Positions 42,555 through 51,916 of a DNA stretch of 64,000 bases are shown piece after piece. The notes below the pieces were generated by a model. It was not told where the DNA came from, did not search any database, and saw nothing but the letters and a program-made list of their open reading frames with translations. The DNA lies in NCBI GenBank assembly GCA_030584025.1, contig CP129487.1, forward strand, positions 3,377,001-3,441,000, read 5' to 3'. This DNA is from Cyclobacteriaceae bacterium. GTDB taxonomy: Bacteria; Bacteroidota; Bacteroidia; Cytophagales; Cyclobacteriaceae. The position numbers and the translations under genes are program-made. Numbering within the stretch: the stretch's first letter is position 1; every line of letters begins with the position of its first letter.

Positions 42555-43271
42555 ATGTCCGAAACCAAAACCTTCCTCCAAGCCGAATGGCGCAAACTGG
42601 CGATGGCCAACTATGCGGTTAAATCCGAGTTGCTGTTGCCTTTTGTGCCCGCTAAAACAGAACTGGATTTTTGGAACAACACCTGCTACGTGAGTTTGGT
42701 GGGATTCATGTTTTTAAATACCCGCGTGTTGGGAATCAAGGTTCCGTTTCATGTCAATTTTGAAGAAGTAAACCTGCGCTTTTATGTGCGTTATCAGGAT
42801 GCCGGTGAGTGGAAACGCGGAGTGGTGTTTATCAAAGAGATTGTGCCACGGGCCGCGCTAACCTTGGTAGCCAATACGTTGTATGGCGAACACTACGAAA
42901 CCATGCCCATGCAACACACCTGGAAAACTGAAGCTAATACGTTAAAAGTTGAATACCGCTGGAAGAAATCATTGTGGCATACGTTTTCAGTTGAAGCGGA
43001 TTCAAAAGCCATTCCGCTGAAGACCGGAAGTGAAGCGGAATTCATTACCGAACATTACTGGGGCTATACCAAAATCAATACCCATAAAACCTCCGAATAC
43101 CAGGTGGAGCATCCACGGTGGGAAATCTATCCAACCCGGAACTATTCAATTGATGTTGATTTCGGAAAAGTATACGGATCCGGATTTTCATTTCTCTCAA
43201 CGGAAAAGCCGGTTTCGGTATTTCTGGCAGAGGGTTCTGAAATAAAGGTAAAGGCTGGCAAAAAGATTTAA
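42555..43271 (+). CDS. DUF2071 (YqjF-like) family protein
   Basis: A 238-residue soluble protein of the DUF2071/YqjF family. Family features are the opening FLQAEWRKLAMANYAV, SLVGFMFLNTRVLGIKVPFH, FEEVNLRFYVRY and GVVFIKEIVPR. The function is not established; the fold resembles acetoacetate decarboxylase. The start follows a 121-base gap after the previous gene. Confidence 0.88.
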   Translation: MSETKTFLQAEWRKLAMANYAVKSELLLPFVPAKTELDFWNNTCYVSLVGFMFLNTRVLGIKVPFHVNFEEVNLRFYVRYQDAGEWKRGVVFIKEIVPRAALTLVANTLYGEHYETMPMQHTWKTEANTLKVEYRWKKSLWHTFSVEADSKAIPLKTGSEAEFITEHYWGYTKINTHKTSEYQVEHPRWEIYPTRNYSIDVDFGKVYGSGFSFLSTEKPVSVFLAEGSEIKVKAGKKI

Positions 43272-43370
43272 GTAATGCAAAGGCCACCAAGACTCAAAGG
43301 CACAAAGTTTTTGGATCTGCGAACCACAGAAAGTGATTATTTGCTTTATGATTTCGTGCCTTAGTGGCGC

Positions 43371-45041
43371 TTAGTAATTCTTATAAAACTCCCGCAACTT
43401 CGCAGTCAGTTGGTCATAAATCGGGCGGGTAAACTCGATGAATAACTCCTGAGGTTGAGGCGGCAACTGTTCCTTTTGCTTACTGATTTGCAATTGCTTA
43501 GGCGTTAAGGCACGCTCATCCCCGTTAAAGGTTGCCCACTCCGACACCCACACAAATTCACCGGGCATTTTTTCAACCGCCAGTATGCGGTTGGATGGCA
43601 ATTCAATAATCTGAAAATTCACCAATCCTTTTGATGTGGTGGTTTTGCGCGAATAGTAATACGTGGCTTTCACCGAACCATACACTTTCACCGTGTCATC
43701 CGTAATATTCAGTTGTCCGTTTAATGCCTCCGCATCATGTACCAATCGGTCAAATCTTTCGGTTGATGCATATTGCGCTCCTCCATTTCCACTGCCCTTC
43801 CCTTTGTTGTCATTTTTCTTGTCGGAATTTCCCTTTCCTTTTTCATCTTCACATTTACCCAACACATCGCCATGCGCCAAATGGGCTGCCAGCGCATTTT
43901 TGGAAATGGTGAGGGTATGTTTAGCTGCCGGGTTTCCAGGTGGAATATGACAAACCGTTACGCGATCCTTCTCATCAATTTTCTCTTCAAAGTCATCATC
44001 ACCGGGTAAGGGCTCTACATCTTTGGGTTTATCTGCCGGGTCATCTTTGGGCTCGTCCTTCTTGTCATCTTTCGGTTCATCCTTAGGTTCCTCTTTTTTG
44101 TCATCAGCAGGTTTTTCATCTTTCTTATCATCAACGGGCTTTTCGTCTTTCGGCTGATCTTCGGGCTTTTCCGTATCCTTTGGCTTATCGGTTCCATCGG
44201 CCGGCTTCTCTGTCACAGGTGTTTGGGCCACATAGGTAGCCATCACAATGCTGTCTTTCGTGAGTGCGTACTCTTTCTCATACAGAAATACTTCGCCTAC
44301 AGCAAACTCATCAAACGAAATCTTGACTATATGATCCGGAGTAAGGTTAATGGTTTGGGCTTCTCTCAATGTGTAAAATTTTACAAACTCACTGATAGAC
44401 GTGCTGTGCAAAAACTCAGAAACTTTATCGTTAAAGAAATCTGCGCTTACACCGATGTTGCGTGTTTGTACGGGTATCGGCTCTACCAACACCTTTACGG
44501 TAGCAGCCCACAAAGCGGCCTTTAACATATCCTGAACATCTTTATAGCCGGGCACAAACGCTTCCACTTGTTGAAAGTGCCGATACGCTTCTTTTGCCTT
44601 ATCTCGATTTTTAATTGCGAGTGCAGCTACTCCCGCATCGTAGCGCTCCGCTGCAGCCTGCTGTTTGGCCTCAGCAAGCTTATCGTAATAATTTACCGGG
44701 TTCGGAATTACGCGTAACGCTCCGGGGGAGCGCCTGATTTCATCGTACATCACATTGATGGTGCTGTAGGCATTCACCACATTCGACCATTTGAATTGTA
44801 CGTTTGAGGCCAATGCGGCTTTCGCCTGATCTTCATAGTACGCAACAGCAAGTGGATACGCCTCCCGAAGTGTTTCAACAGATTTCTTATGATCCTGATC
44901 TCTTCGCAAGCGGTTGGTGGATGTCATGACGGCATCAAAATAATTTCCACGAACGAATGACTTCTTACCGGATGAGCAAGAATCAAAAACCAGCAATGCA
45001 ATAAGCAAAAGGCCAGAAAGGATGGGTAAACAGGTTTTCAT
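43371..45041 (-). CDS. Lipoprotein with TPR-like region and an inserted CHIPPGNP motif
   Basis: A 556-residue protein with a lipoprotein signal (LLLIALLVFDSC, lipid-anchored Cys at about residue 22). Residues 25-190 are helical and TPR-like. About residues 275-355 are a low-complexity tract of Asp, Glu, Lys and Pro. Then comes a compact segment VTVCHIPPGNP with HLAHGDVLGKC, a cysteine-containing motif known from many secreted Bacteroidota proteins but of unknown function, followed by a Gly/Lys/Asn linker and a C-terminal domain. I do not recognise the whole-protein family. The acidic tract and motif look like an insertion into the parent protein. Confidence 0.82.
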   Translation of the reverse strand: MKTCLPILSGLLLIALLVFDSCSSGKKSFVRGNYFDAVMTSTNRLRRDQDHKKSVETLREAYPLAVAYYEDQAKAALASNVQFKWSNVVNAYSTINVMYDEIRRSPGALRVIPNPVNYYDKLAEAKQQAAAERYDAGVAALAIKNRDKAKEAYRHFQQVEAFVPGYKDVQDMLKAALWAATVKVLVEPIPVQTRNIGVSADFFNDKVSEFLHSTSISEFVKFYTLREAQTINLTPDHIVKISFDEFAVGEVFLYEKEYALTKDSIVMATYVAQTPVTEKPADGTDKPKDTEKPEDQPKDEKPVDDKKDEKPADDKKEEPKDEPKDDKKDEPKDDPADKPKDVEPLPGDDDFEEKIDEKDRVTVCHIPPGNPAAKHTLTISKNALAAHLAHGDVLGKCEDEKGKGNSDKKNDNKGKGSGNGGAQYASTERFDRLVHDAEALNGQLNITDDTVKVYGSVKATYYYSRKTTTSKGLVNFQIIELPSNRILAVEKMPGEFVWVSEWATFNGDERALTPKQLQISKQKEQLPPQPQELFIEFTRPIYDQLTAKLREFYKNY

Positions 45042-45098
45042 GGGCGTTTTACATGAAGGTACATATTTCAGGCCAGTGTGAACACTGTACTGAATATA

Positions 45099-47642
45099 TT
45101 AAGCCGAGTTTCGGGCGGCATTAATAATTCCAAACATGCAACGCAATACCAGTTTTTGATACGCTTTGGTGTGCTTCTTATCATCTGCATTGCGTAAACG
45201 CTGCAACGCAAATTGCTGAATGGCAATAAGCGGCAACACAATACGCTCGCGTAGTTTTATTGAGTCACGGTTCAACGGATTATTCTGCATCAGCTCATCT
45301 AATGTGGTAACTTCCAGTACCCGCTTGCACGCGAGCTTGTATTCATCAAACATCATGCTCCAGAACGCACCGAACTCATCATCTTTTGACAGGTAACGTG
45401 TAGCCGGATAATACGTTTTGGTCAGCGACATCATGCTGTTGGCCAGTAACGTTCTGAAAAATAAGGAACGCTTGTACAAGTTTTTTAGCTTGGTATACTG
45501 GCCGTGCTGCTTCATTTCTTCCAGCGCAGATCCAACACCATAAAAACCGGGAATGTTTTGTTTCATCTGCGCCCACGCACCCACAAACGGAATTGCACGG
45601 AGATCTTCAAACTTCAACCCGTCAGCGGCATTACGTTTCACCGGTCGTGAACCGATGTTGGTTTCACCAAAAAAGGAAAGTGGTGTAATCTTCTCCAGGT
45701 AGGGAACAAACTTATCATCATGCTTGAGTTTCAGGTAGGCCTGGTAGCCGGCTTCCGCAAGTTCATCCAATAGTTGCTTATCCTCCTTGGTTAATTCGGT
45801 GGCCTCCTCCCCAAAAACCTCCCGCTCCACGCCTGCTGAAAGCAGTTGCTCCAGACTGAAGCGACACGAATTAATCTTGCCGAAACCGGAGCTGATGGTT
45901 TGTCCTTGCACCGTTAGCTGCACTTCGTGATCTTCTATCGAACTTCCCAGCGAGGCATAAAAATCGTGCGTGTTGCCACCCCCACGTGCCGGTGGTCCAC
46001 CCCGGCCATCAAAGAATACCACCGTTACATCATGCTGCCGCGAAATGCGTGTGAGGTTTTCCTTGGCCCTGAAAATAGACCAATTGGCGCGCAGGTATCC
46101 GCCATCTTTTGTGCCATCCGAAAAACCCACCATGATGGTTTGCTTGTTGCCTCGCTTTTGCAAATGCTTTTTGTATTCCGGTAAACTATACAGCCTCTCC
46201 ATCACCTCACCCGCATGCGCCAGATCATCGATGGTTTCAAATAACGGAACAATGTCAAGGGCAACACCTTGCCGTGTGCCCATGGCCAATCGCGCCAGTT
46301 GAAATACGCTGATGATGTCTTTTACTGATCCGCAGTTGCTGATCACATACCGATGGCAAGCCTCTTCACCATTTTGTAGTTGTATCTCCCCGATGGTATA
46401 CACCGTATCAATCAGCTCACGCACAAACGGATCTTTCACTTTTACTTTCTTCAGGTCGATATTCGTTTTCAGCAATTGCTTTACCTGCTGTTCTTCACTG
46501 AGTGAATCAAAATCCTTCACTTTCTGCGCTGCAAAAATTTCCTTCCATGCATGCGCATGCTTGCGACTGTCCTGGCGCACATCCATACCTGCAAAAAAGA
46601 AACCGAACATCTTCACCTTAACAATAAATGCATCCAGTTGCTCCACGAATAATCCCTGGTGCTCATTCACCAATAACTCACGGATGCGAAAAAGTACAGC
46701 CAGCAATTCATCTGATTTACGATAACCTTTGCCCGCATAATAAATAGCTTCGTACACGTTGCGTTCTGCCTCCACCACAAGCGCATCCACTCCGCGGAAG
46801 GTTAACCTGCGTCTGAGAATACGCAGGTCGCGATGGTAGCACTTTAAAATCGTTTCTTTTAAACGTGCCGATACTTTCAACGTGATGTCGTGGGTAACAA
46901 ACGGATTTCCGTCCCGATCACCACCCGGCCAGAACCCAATACTGAGCAGGTTAAAGTTTTTCCATTCCTGAGGGGTTTGACCAAGTGCACGAATCAGTCG
47001 CGAAACAATTTCAGGTGCAGCATGATAAAACACATTTTCCAGATACCAGCACAAGCTAACAGCCTCCTCAAATGGGGAAGGCTTTTCGCGATTGATGATG
47101 GGTGTTTTGCCTAATTGCTGCAAGAGCGAATTTATATCAGCCAGGTTATCATGACGAATGGCTTGCTCCAGGTCGTTGATGATGGCCAACACATTGCCCG
47201 GATAAAACTGTGTGGGGTGAGCGGTAAGCACCACCCGTACACTGAATTGTTCTAATTTCTTTCTGAGCTTTTGAAGCTTCTCTTCCGAAGAGGCACGCAA
47301 CAGCAAAGCAGAGACAGTACCTTTTCCGTTCAGGTCGTTAACTTTATCAAAGGCAGCATCTTCAATGGAATCGAAAAGCACCACCTGGCGCTCGGCATAT
47401 TGAATGAAGCTGAATAGGAGATCAGATTTTTCTTCGGGCGAAGCCTTAGGAGCAAAGTCGCTAAAAAACTGCTCCACAATATCTTGCGGATCTTTTCCTT
47501 TCTCGAATCCCTCCTCGGCATATTGTTGCACAAAAGGCAACAAGGTTCCGGTTCGGTAGATTTTACTGAAGGGCAGGTTTAAGAAAAGACTGTTGTAAAT
47601 GTGGTATCGGGTAGAGACGATTTGATCAAATGCTGAAGCCAT
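45099..47642 (-). CDS. ppc: Phosphoenolpyruvate carboxylase
   Basis: An 847-residue cytoplasmic enzyme that adds bicarbonate to PEP and gives oxaloacetate for the citric acid cycle. Signature motifs are VVLTAHPTQFYPG, GDRDGNPFVTHDITL, MVGFSDGTKDGGYLRANW and the Gly-rich loop FDGRGGPPARGGGN, then the C-terminal MFGIINAARNSA. The ATG at 47642 is preferred to a GTG eight codons earlier. It lies alone between a lipoprotein gene and a DUF1573 gene. Confidence 0.96.
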   Translation of the reverse strand: MASAFDQIVSTRYHIYNSLFLNLPFSKIYRTGTLLPFVQQYAEEGFEKGKDPQDIVEQFFSDFAPKASPEEKSDLLFSFIQYAERQVVLFDSIEDAAFDKVNDLNGKGTVSALLLRASSEEKLQKLRKKLEQFSVRVVLTAHPTQFYPGNVLAIINDLEQAIRHDNLADINSLLQQLGKTPIINREKPSPFEEAVSLCWYLENVFYHAAPEIVSRLIRALGQTPQEWKNFNLLSIGFWPGGDRDGNPFVTHDITLKVSARLKETILKCYHRDLRILRRRLTFRGVDALVVEAERNVYEAIYYAGKGYRKSDELLAVLFRIRELLVNEHQGLFVEQLDAFIVKVKMFGFFFAGMDVRQDSRKHAHAWKEIFAAQKVKDFDSLSEEQQVKQLLKTNIDLKKVKVKDPFVRELIDTVYTIGEIQLQNGEEACHRYVISNCGSVKDIISVFQLARLAMGTRQGVALDIVPLFETIDDLAHAGEVMERLYSLPEYKKHLQKRGNKQTIMVGFSDGTKDGGYLRANWSIFRAKENLTRISRQHDVTVVFFDGRGGPPARGGGNTHDFYASLGSSIEDHEVQLTVQGQTISSGFGKINSCRFSLEQLLSAGVEREVFGEEATELTKEDKQLLDELAEAGYQAYLKLKHDDKFVPYLEKITPLSFFGETNIGSRPVKRNAADGLKFEDLRAIPFVGAWAQMKQNIPGFYGVGSALEEMKQHGQYTKLKNLYKRSLFFRTLLANSMMSLTKTYYPATRYLSKDDEFGAFWSMMFDEYKLACKRVLEVTTLDELMQNNPLNRDSIKLRERIVLPLIAIQQFALQRLRNADDKKHTKAYQKLVLRCMFGIINAARNSA

Positions 47643-47704
47643 GAACAAATCTACTTCCTGATGCACAGATTACCCAACTGTTTTGCAAATCTGTTGTGTG
47701 CTCC

Positions 47705-47832
47705 AGGGCCGCCTGCCTTTGCGTAGCCGCATCGGCTAGGCAGGCATGGCCCCGCACATCTGATCATCGCTGCTTTCTATCCACACATTCCCTGCCAGTC
47801 CAAGGATAGAAAGAGGCGCTGCTCAGATGTGC
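47705..47832. repeat. Two consecutive palindromes in the ppc upstream region
   Basis: The first hairpin spans 47705-47752: GGGCC and GGCCC outer arms, GCCTGCCT (47711-47718) with AGGCAGGC (47738-47745), and AGCCG/CGGCT inside. The second spans 47754-47832: GCACATCTGA with TCAGATGTGC, and inside it CTTTCTATCC (47773-47782) with GGATAGAAAG (47804-47813). They look like an extragenic palindromic element or a small non-autonomous insertion. Confidence 0.65.
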
Positions 47833-47870
47833 TGAAAATTTTTAGGCCATATTAGTTTAAGCGGAAACTG

Positions 47871-48284
47871 TTACTCCACTACCTCTCCCTTTATGGTAAG
47901 CAACACTGCACTTTCAGATGTGTTCGCAGTAATGGTTACCGTTTTGGAAAACACACCTGCTTTGGCTGCATTGTAGGTGGCCTTCACAAAGCCTGTGCCT
48001 CCCGCAGGAATCGGATCTTTGGTATACTCCGTTACGGTGCATCCACAAGATGCTTTAACAGCAGCAATTACAAGCGGCTCATCGCCAGAATTGGTGAAGG
48101 TAAACTCATGCGCTACCGGTTCGTTCAGTTTGATCTTGCCAAAATCATACACAGTCTCATCCCATGCAAAAGCCGCATCCGCGATGCGAACAATGGGTGA
48201 GGTATTCGTTGTCAGGGCTAACTGTTGGGCTACGGCTACCATAGCTACTACGGTGGCCAGCATTAAAATGATGGTTTTTTTCAT
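47871..48284 (-). CDS. DUF1573 domain protein, exported
   Basis: A 137-residue protein with a signal peptide (residues 1-20, ending VAQ) and one DUF1573 domain: VYDFGKIKLNEPVAHEFTFTNSG, AVKASCGCTVTEYTKDPIPAG and TVTITANTS. This Ig-like domain is common in secreted Bacteroidota proteins; its role is unknown. The ATG at 48284 gives a proper signal peptide, unlike the longer frame. Confidence 0.9.
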   Translation of the reverse strand: MKKTIILMLATVVAMVAVAQQLALTTNTSPIVRIADAAFAWDETVYDFGKIKLNEPVAHEFTFTNSGDEPLVIAAVKASCGCTVTEYTKDPIPAGGTGFVKATYNAAKAGVFSKTVTITANTSESAVLLTIKGEVVE

Positions 48285-48390
48285 TGGTGATAATTGATTG
48301 AGTTGAAACATGTGTTTCCGATCGGTGAGTCAAAACACGGGAAAACGCGTTGCATCAGGTGTTAATGGATTGGTAACAAATGTTAATGAC

Positions 48391-48420
48391 TTGTTAAACC
48401 TTGTTAGTCCGCTAAATTTC
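48391..48420 (+). promoter_or_regulatory. Candidate promoter of the sensor kinase gene
   Basis: TTG (48391-48393) and TAAATTTC (48413-48420) are 19 bases apart, close to the Bacteroidota TTTG-N19/21-TAnnTTTG layout with one mismatch in the -7 element. Transcription would start near 48427, 10 bases before the GTG. Confidence 0.35.
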
Positions 48421-48436
48421 CTTGTACTTTTAAGTT

Positions 48437-49705
48437 GTGAAAAGCTCCACCATCCGGTTTATCGTTGTACTGGCCACGATCAGCATCCTGGGTATTTCCA
48501 TCACCCAGATTTATTGGGTGAAACGTGCCTTTGGATTAAAGGAAGCTGAATTCGATCGGCAGGTAAACACGGCCTTATTCAATGTGGCGTCACAGATTTT
48601 TTCACTCAACAACACACCCTCTCCTGCCAACAATCCGGTAAAACAAATCTCCACCAACTATTATGTGGTGATGGTGAACAGTGACATTGACGCTAACCTG
48701 TTGGAGTTTTTATTGCGCTCGGAATTTGAAAAGCGAAACATCCAAGCCGATTTTGAATACGGCATTTACGACTGTACCCACGAAAAAATGGTGTATGGAA
48801 ACTACGTGAAGTTAAGTGATAAGGTCAGCAAACGAGAACAGAATCCAAACCTGCCCAAATGGGTAAATGCCGGTTACTATTTTGGCGTGCAATTTCCCAA
48901 CCGTGAGGCACAGATTTTAAACCAGATGGGCATTTGGTCATTTTCATCTGCTGTATTGCTGATTGTAATTGTGTTTTTTGGCTACACGTTGTTTGTTATT
49001 CTTAAACAGAAACGTCTTTCTGAAATACAGAAAGATTTCATCAACAACATGACGCATGAATTTAAAACGCCCATTTCTACCATTGCCGTCTCAACGGAAG
49101 TATTGAAAGACACAAACATTGTGCAGCAGCCTGATCGCTTATTGCAGTACGCCACCATTATCGAAAATGAAAACAAACGGTTAAAGCAACACGTTGAACG
49201 CGTACTGCAAATGGCCAAACTGGATAAGGAAGATGTTGGCCTGAAAAAAGAAACCGTTAACCTGCACGAGATCATACACGAAGTGGTTCAAAGTATCGAC
49301 CTCGCCTTGCGCGAAAAGCAAGGTTCGATTCACCTGCGTTTAAACGCTTCTTCAGCTAACCTACAGGCCGACCGGCATCACCTCACCAACGTGATTTTCA
49401 ATTTGCTAGACAACGCCATAAAGTATTGTACAAACCAGCCTTCCATCACCATTCAAACCGAGTTAAATGGAAGCAACATTTCCCTAACCGTTCAAGACAA
49501 CGGAATTGGCATCAGCGATGAAAACAAAAGACGAATTTTTCAAAAATTCTATCGCGTGCCCACCGGAAACGTGCATGATGTAAAAGGTTTTGGGCTTGGC
49601 TTGCATTATGTGAAACAAATTGTTGAGGCCCATCGTGGAAGGATTACCGTAGCCAGCGAACCCGGAAAGGGCTGCGCATTTACCATTTTATTACCAACCA
49701 CATGA
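48437..49705 (+). CDS. Sensor histidine kinase
   Basis: A 422-residue inner-membrane kinase. Two membrane helices (residues 6-25 and about 160-190) enclose a periplasmic sensor. The cytoplasmic part has the H-box NNMTHEFKTPIST, the N-box VIFNLLDNAIKYC, DNGIGI and GFGLGLHYVK. The start is GTG at 48437. It overlaps its response regulator by 4 bases, a complete two-component pair. The signal is unknown. Confidence 0.93.
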   Translation: MKSSTIRFIVVLATISILGISITQIYWVKRAFGLKEAEFDRQVNTALFNVASQIFSLNNTPSPANNPVKQISTNYYVVMVNSDIDANLLEFLLRSEFEKRNIQADFEYGIYDCTHEKMVYGNYVKLSDKVSKREQNPNLPKWVNAGYYFGVQFPNREAQILNQMGIWSFSSAVLLIVIVFFGYTLFVILKQKRLSEIQKDFINNMTHEFKTPISTIAVSTEVLKDTNIVQQPDRLLQYATIIENENKRLKQHVERVLQMAKLDKEDVGLKKETVNLHEIIHEVVQSIDLALREKQGSIHLRLNASSANLQADRHHLTNVIFNLLDNAIKYCTNQPSITIQTELNGSNISLTVQDNGIGISDENKRRIFQKFYRVPTGNVHDVKGFGLGLHYVKQIVEAHRGRITVASEPGKGCAFTILLPTT

Positions 49706-50412
49706 GTAAACCCACCATTCTTGTTGTTGAAGATGATCCGAACCTGGGGTTTGTTATCCAGGACAACCTGAGCATGCAAGGCTATGCCGTTACGCTGGGG
49801 CGTGATGGTGAGGAGGGATTAAAACTTTTTCAGGAACAAAAATTTCAGCTTTGTATTCTCGATGTGATGATGCCCAAAAAAGATGGGTTCAGTCTGGCGC
49901 GGGCCATACGTGAGCACAACCGTGATGTTCCCATTTTATTTCTTACCGCCAAAGCCATGACGGAAGATAAACTGGAAGGCTTTCGCACCGGAGCGGATGA
50001 CTACATCACCAAACCGTTTAGCCTCGAAGAATTATTTTGCCGGGTTGAGGTATTTCTCAAGCGAGCCAAATCAAACAACGACCCTGACAAAACCATTGCT
50101 TTAGGCGCTTATCAATTTGATTACGCAAATTTCAAATTGAAAAATCATGAAAGCGAACGCACGCTCACTTCGCGTGAAGCAGAAGTACTTCGGTTGTTAT
50201 TCGTTCACCGCGACCGTGTGCTTAAGCGTGATGAGATTCTAAAATCAGTTTGGGGTGATGACGACTATTTTTTAGGGCGAAGCATGGATGTGTTCATCTC
50301 TAAACTGCGCAAGTATTTAAAAGATGACCCAACCGTTCAAATTGTGAATTACCACGGAGTTGGATTTAAACTGGAAATTGCCCAGCCGGTTAGCCCCGCA
50401 CCTCGCGGATAA
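49702..50412 (+). CDS. OmpR-family response regulator
   Basis: A 236-residue regulator: receiver domain with Asp pair VEDDPN, phospho-Asp in LCILDVMMPKKDG, FLTAKAM and TKPFSLEEL; then a winged-helix DNA-binding domain with LTSREAEVLRLLF, SKLRKYLKDDP and VNYHGVGFKL. It is the partner of the upstream kinase. Its 3' end overlaps the convergent receiver gene by 23 bases. Confidence 0.94.
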   Translation: MSKPTILVVEDDPNLGFVIQDNLSMQGYAVTLGRDGEEGLKLFQEQKFQLCILDVMMPKKDGFSLARAIREHNRDVPILFLTAKAMTEDKLEGFRTGADDYITKPFSLEELFCRVEVFLKRAKSNNDPDKTIALGAYQFDYANFKLKNHESERTLTSREAEVLRLLFVHRDRVLKRDEILKSVWGDDDYFLGRSMDVFISKLRKYLKDDPTVQIVNYHGVGFKLEIAQPVSPAPRG

Positions 50413-50752
50413 CTTTTCGTAAACGCTCTACGCTTACCGGTTTCGAAACAAACGCATGTACACCGGCCTTCATGGCCATGGTCACCACTTCTTCCTGATT
50501 ATCAGAAGAGATCATGATGACGGGAGTTTTCTTTCCCTGCTCCTTATGTACAAAATCCAAAACAGCATCGCCATTCACATAGGGCATGTGAATATCAGTC
50601 ACAATCAGGTCATAATCGTTTTGAGCCAATAAGTCCAACGCTTTTTGTCCGTTGTTAACCAAAGTGGCTTCAATACCTTCTTCGGCCATCGCCACTTCAA
50701 TTACCTTTAGCACTACTTTATCGTCTTCGCAAACCAAGGCTTTCATATTCAT
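50390..50752 (-). CDS. Single-domain response regulator (CheY-like)
   Basis: A 120-residue stand-alone receiver: CEDDK, phospho-Asp in LIVTDIHMPYVNGD, MISSD and SKPVSVERL. There is no output domain, so it acts by protein contact. The start is the ATG at 50752 or 50746. It lies 19 bases after recO on the same strand and may share its transcript. Confidence 0.9.
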   Translation of the reverse strand: MNMKALVCEDDKVVLKVIEVAMAEEGIEATLVNNGQKALDLLAQNDYDLIVTDIHMPYVNGDAVLDFVHKEQGKKTPVIMISSDNQEEVVTMAMKAGVHAFVSKPVSVERLRKVIREVRG

Positions 50753-50771
50753 AGATTTCAACGTGGGCAAA

Positions 50772-51440
50772 TTACGTGAATATTTCTTTCAAAACCGGCA
50801 CCGACTTAAACTCACCTAGTGTATCCAAATGATCTTTGTAAAAATTAAGAAGCGCGTCCAGCAAATCCCTGCGCTGGATTACCGACATAGGCAAATGTGT
50901 GTCGTACTCCGCATTCAATAATACCTCAATCAACGGTTCCAATGAGTTATCCACCACTCTGCGGCCCGTAACTTCGTGCACGTGATGTGCCCCAAATCCC
51001 AAAAACCGGCTGAGCTTCACCAGAAAGATCAGGTGAAAGTTCTCAAAATTATGTGCTGCATCATCCAGGGTTATTATTGAATCGGAAATAAACGCATACA
51101 ATTCCTGTGCGTGACTTTCATCCTTAACCGCTTTGTTCAGCAATTCAGCCAGAAACATGGCAATGGTTGATTTCTTCACATCGGTATGCAAGGAGTGGTA
51201 TTGGTGCAGGCATTTTACCTCCTTCATGCGTTTTACCTGCGCATTCTCTTTGTAATACACCACCATATCCAACAACGTAAGCGGTTGGTATAATGCTATT
51301 TTCCCTTTTGCGGATGCACTGCGGACACCATTTACAATGTAACTCTGCAAACCGAAAGCCTCGGTGAAGATGTTCACAATGATGGAGGTATCCCCGAACT
51401 TGGTGAAGCGAAAAACAATGCCGGGGGTTTTATGAAGCAT
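50772..51440 (-). CDS. recO: DNA repair protein RecO
   Basis: A 222-residue RecO, which loads RecA at single-strand gaps with RecR. The N-terminal OB fold has TPGIVFRFTKFGDTSIIVNIFTE and the central helical part has FLAELLNKAV. As in many Bacteroidota RecO proteins, the zinc-finger Cys residues of other bacteria are missing. Confidence 0.93.
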   Translation of the reverse strand: MLHKTPGIVFRFTKFGDTSIIVNIFTEAFGLQSYIVNGVRSASAKGKIALYQPLTLLDMVVYYKENAQVKRMKEVKCLHQYHSLHTDVKKSTIAMFLAELLNKAVKDESHAQELYAFISDSIITLDDAAHNFENFHLIFLVKLSRFLGFGAHHVHEVTGRRVVDNSLEPLIEVLLNAEYDTHLPMSVIQRRDLLDALLNFYKDHLDTLGEFKSVPVLKEIFT

Positions 51441-51835
51441 GGTGCAAAGGTATGGTTTTCGCAGGCATTGTATGTTTCAAAATATGCTACAAAGTACAGC
51501 TCTTTAATTTTCCCCTGCCCTTCGTGCCATGGATATTCATCGCATTAAATACCTCATGAACGTGGCACGATAAACTTCATTCAACTAGCCCCGTGCTTAC
51601 GCACAGGGCTAGTAAGATTTCGCTCCTACGGAGCTTATATCTTAACGAAATTTATGAGAGACGGGGTTTTGAGATATATCATTTGTTAGCGGGCGTTCCT
51701 TCCCAAACTCTTTATTTCATAACGTATTTATCTAAAGGAGCTTCTGTCAACTGAATTGATATGTTTTGGATGTTGGACCTGGTCCTTTCAATTTTATAGG
51801 GATGTTAATCGCTAGACTTTTTTGCAGACCAAACT
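51441..51835. other. Intergenic region with palindromes
   Basis: No gene is supported. It holds the hairpin CTAGCCCCGTGC (51585-51596) with GCACAGGGCTAG (51601-51612), one mismatch, and shortly after it GCTCC-TAC-GGAGC (51622-51634). Such hairpins resemble remnants of extragenic repeat elements. Confidence 0.5.
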
Positions 51836-51862
51836 TAAAAATTGGGATGACTTCGTCATCCC
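51836..51862 (-). terminator. Rho-independent terminator of the RmuC-like gene
   Basis: On the minus strand GGGATGAC-GAAG-TCATCCC is followed by AATTTTTAAG, a stable stem with a tetraloop and a T-tract, 54 bases past the stop of the minus-strand gene. A second overlapping stem CCCGAT/ATCGGG lies at 51860-51875. Confidence 0.65.
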
Positions 51863-51916
51863 GATTACCATCGGGATTCCTCGCAATCACGGCAACTGTT
51901 TATTGTTTAGAGTCAA

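Noticed and set aside
44223..44525. 100-codon plus-strand frame
   Set aside because: It is antisense to the CHIPPGNP lipoprotein gene, with no domain. It is a shadow frame, like several others in ppc and the FtsX permease.
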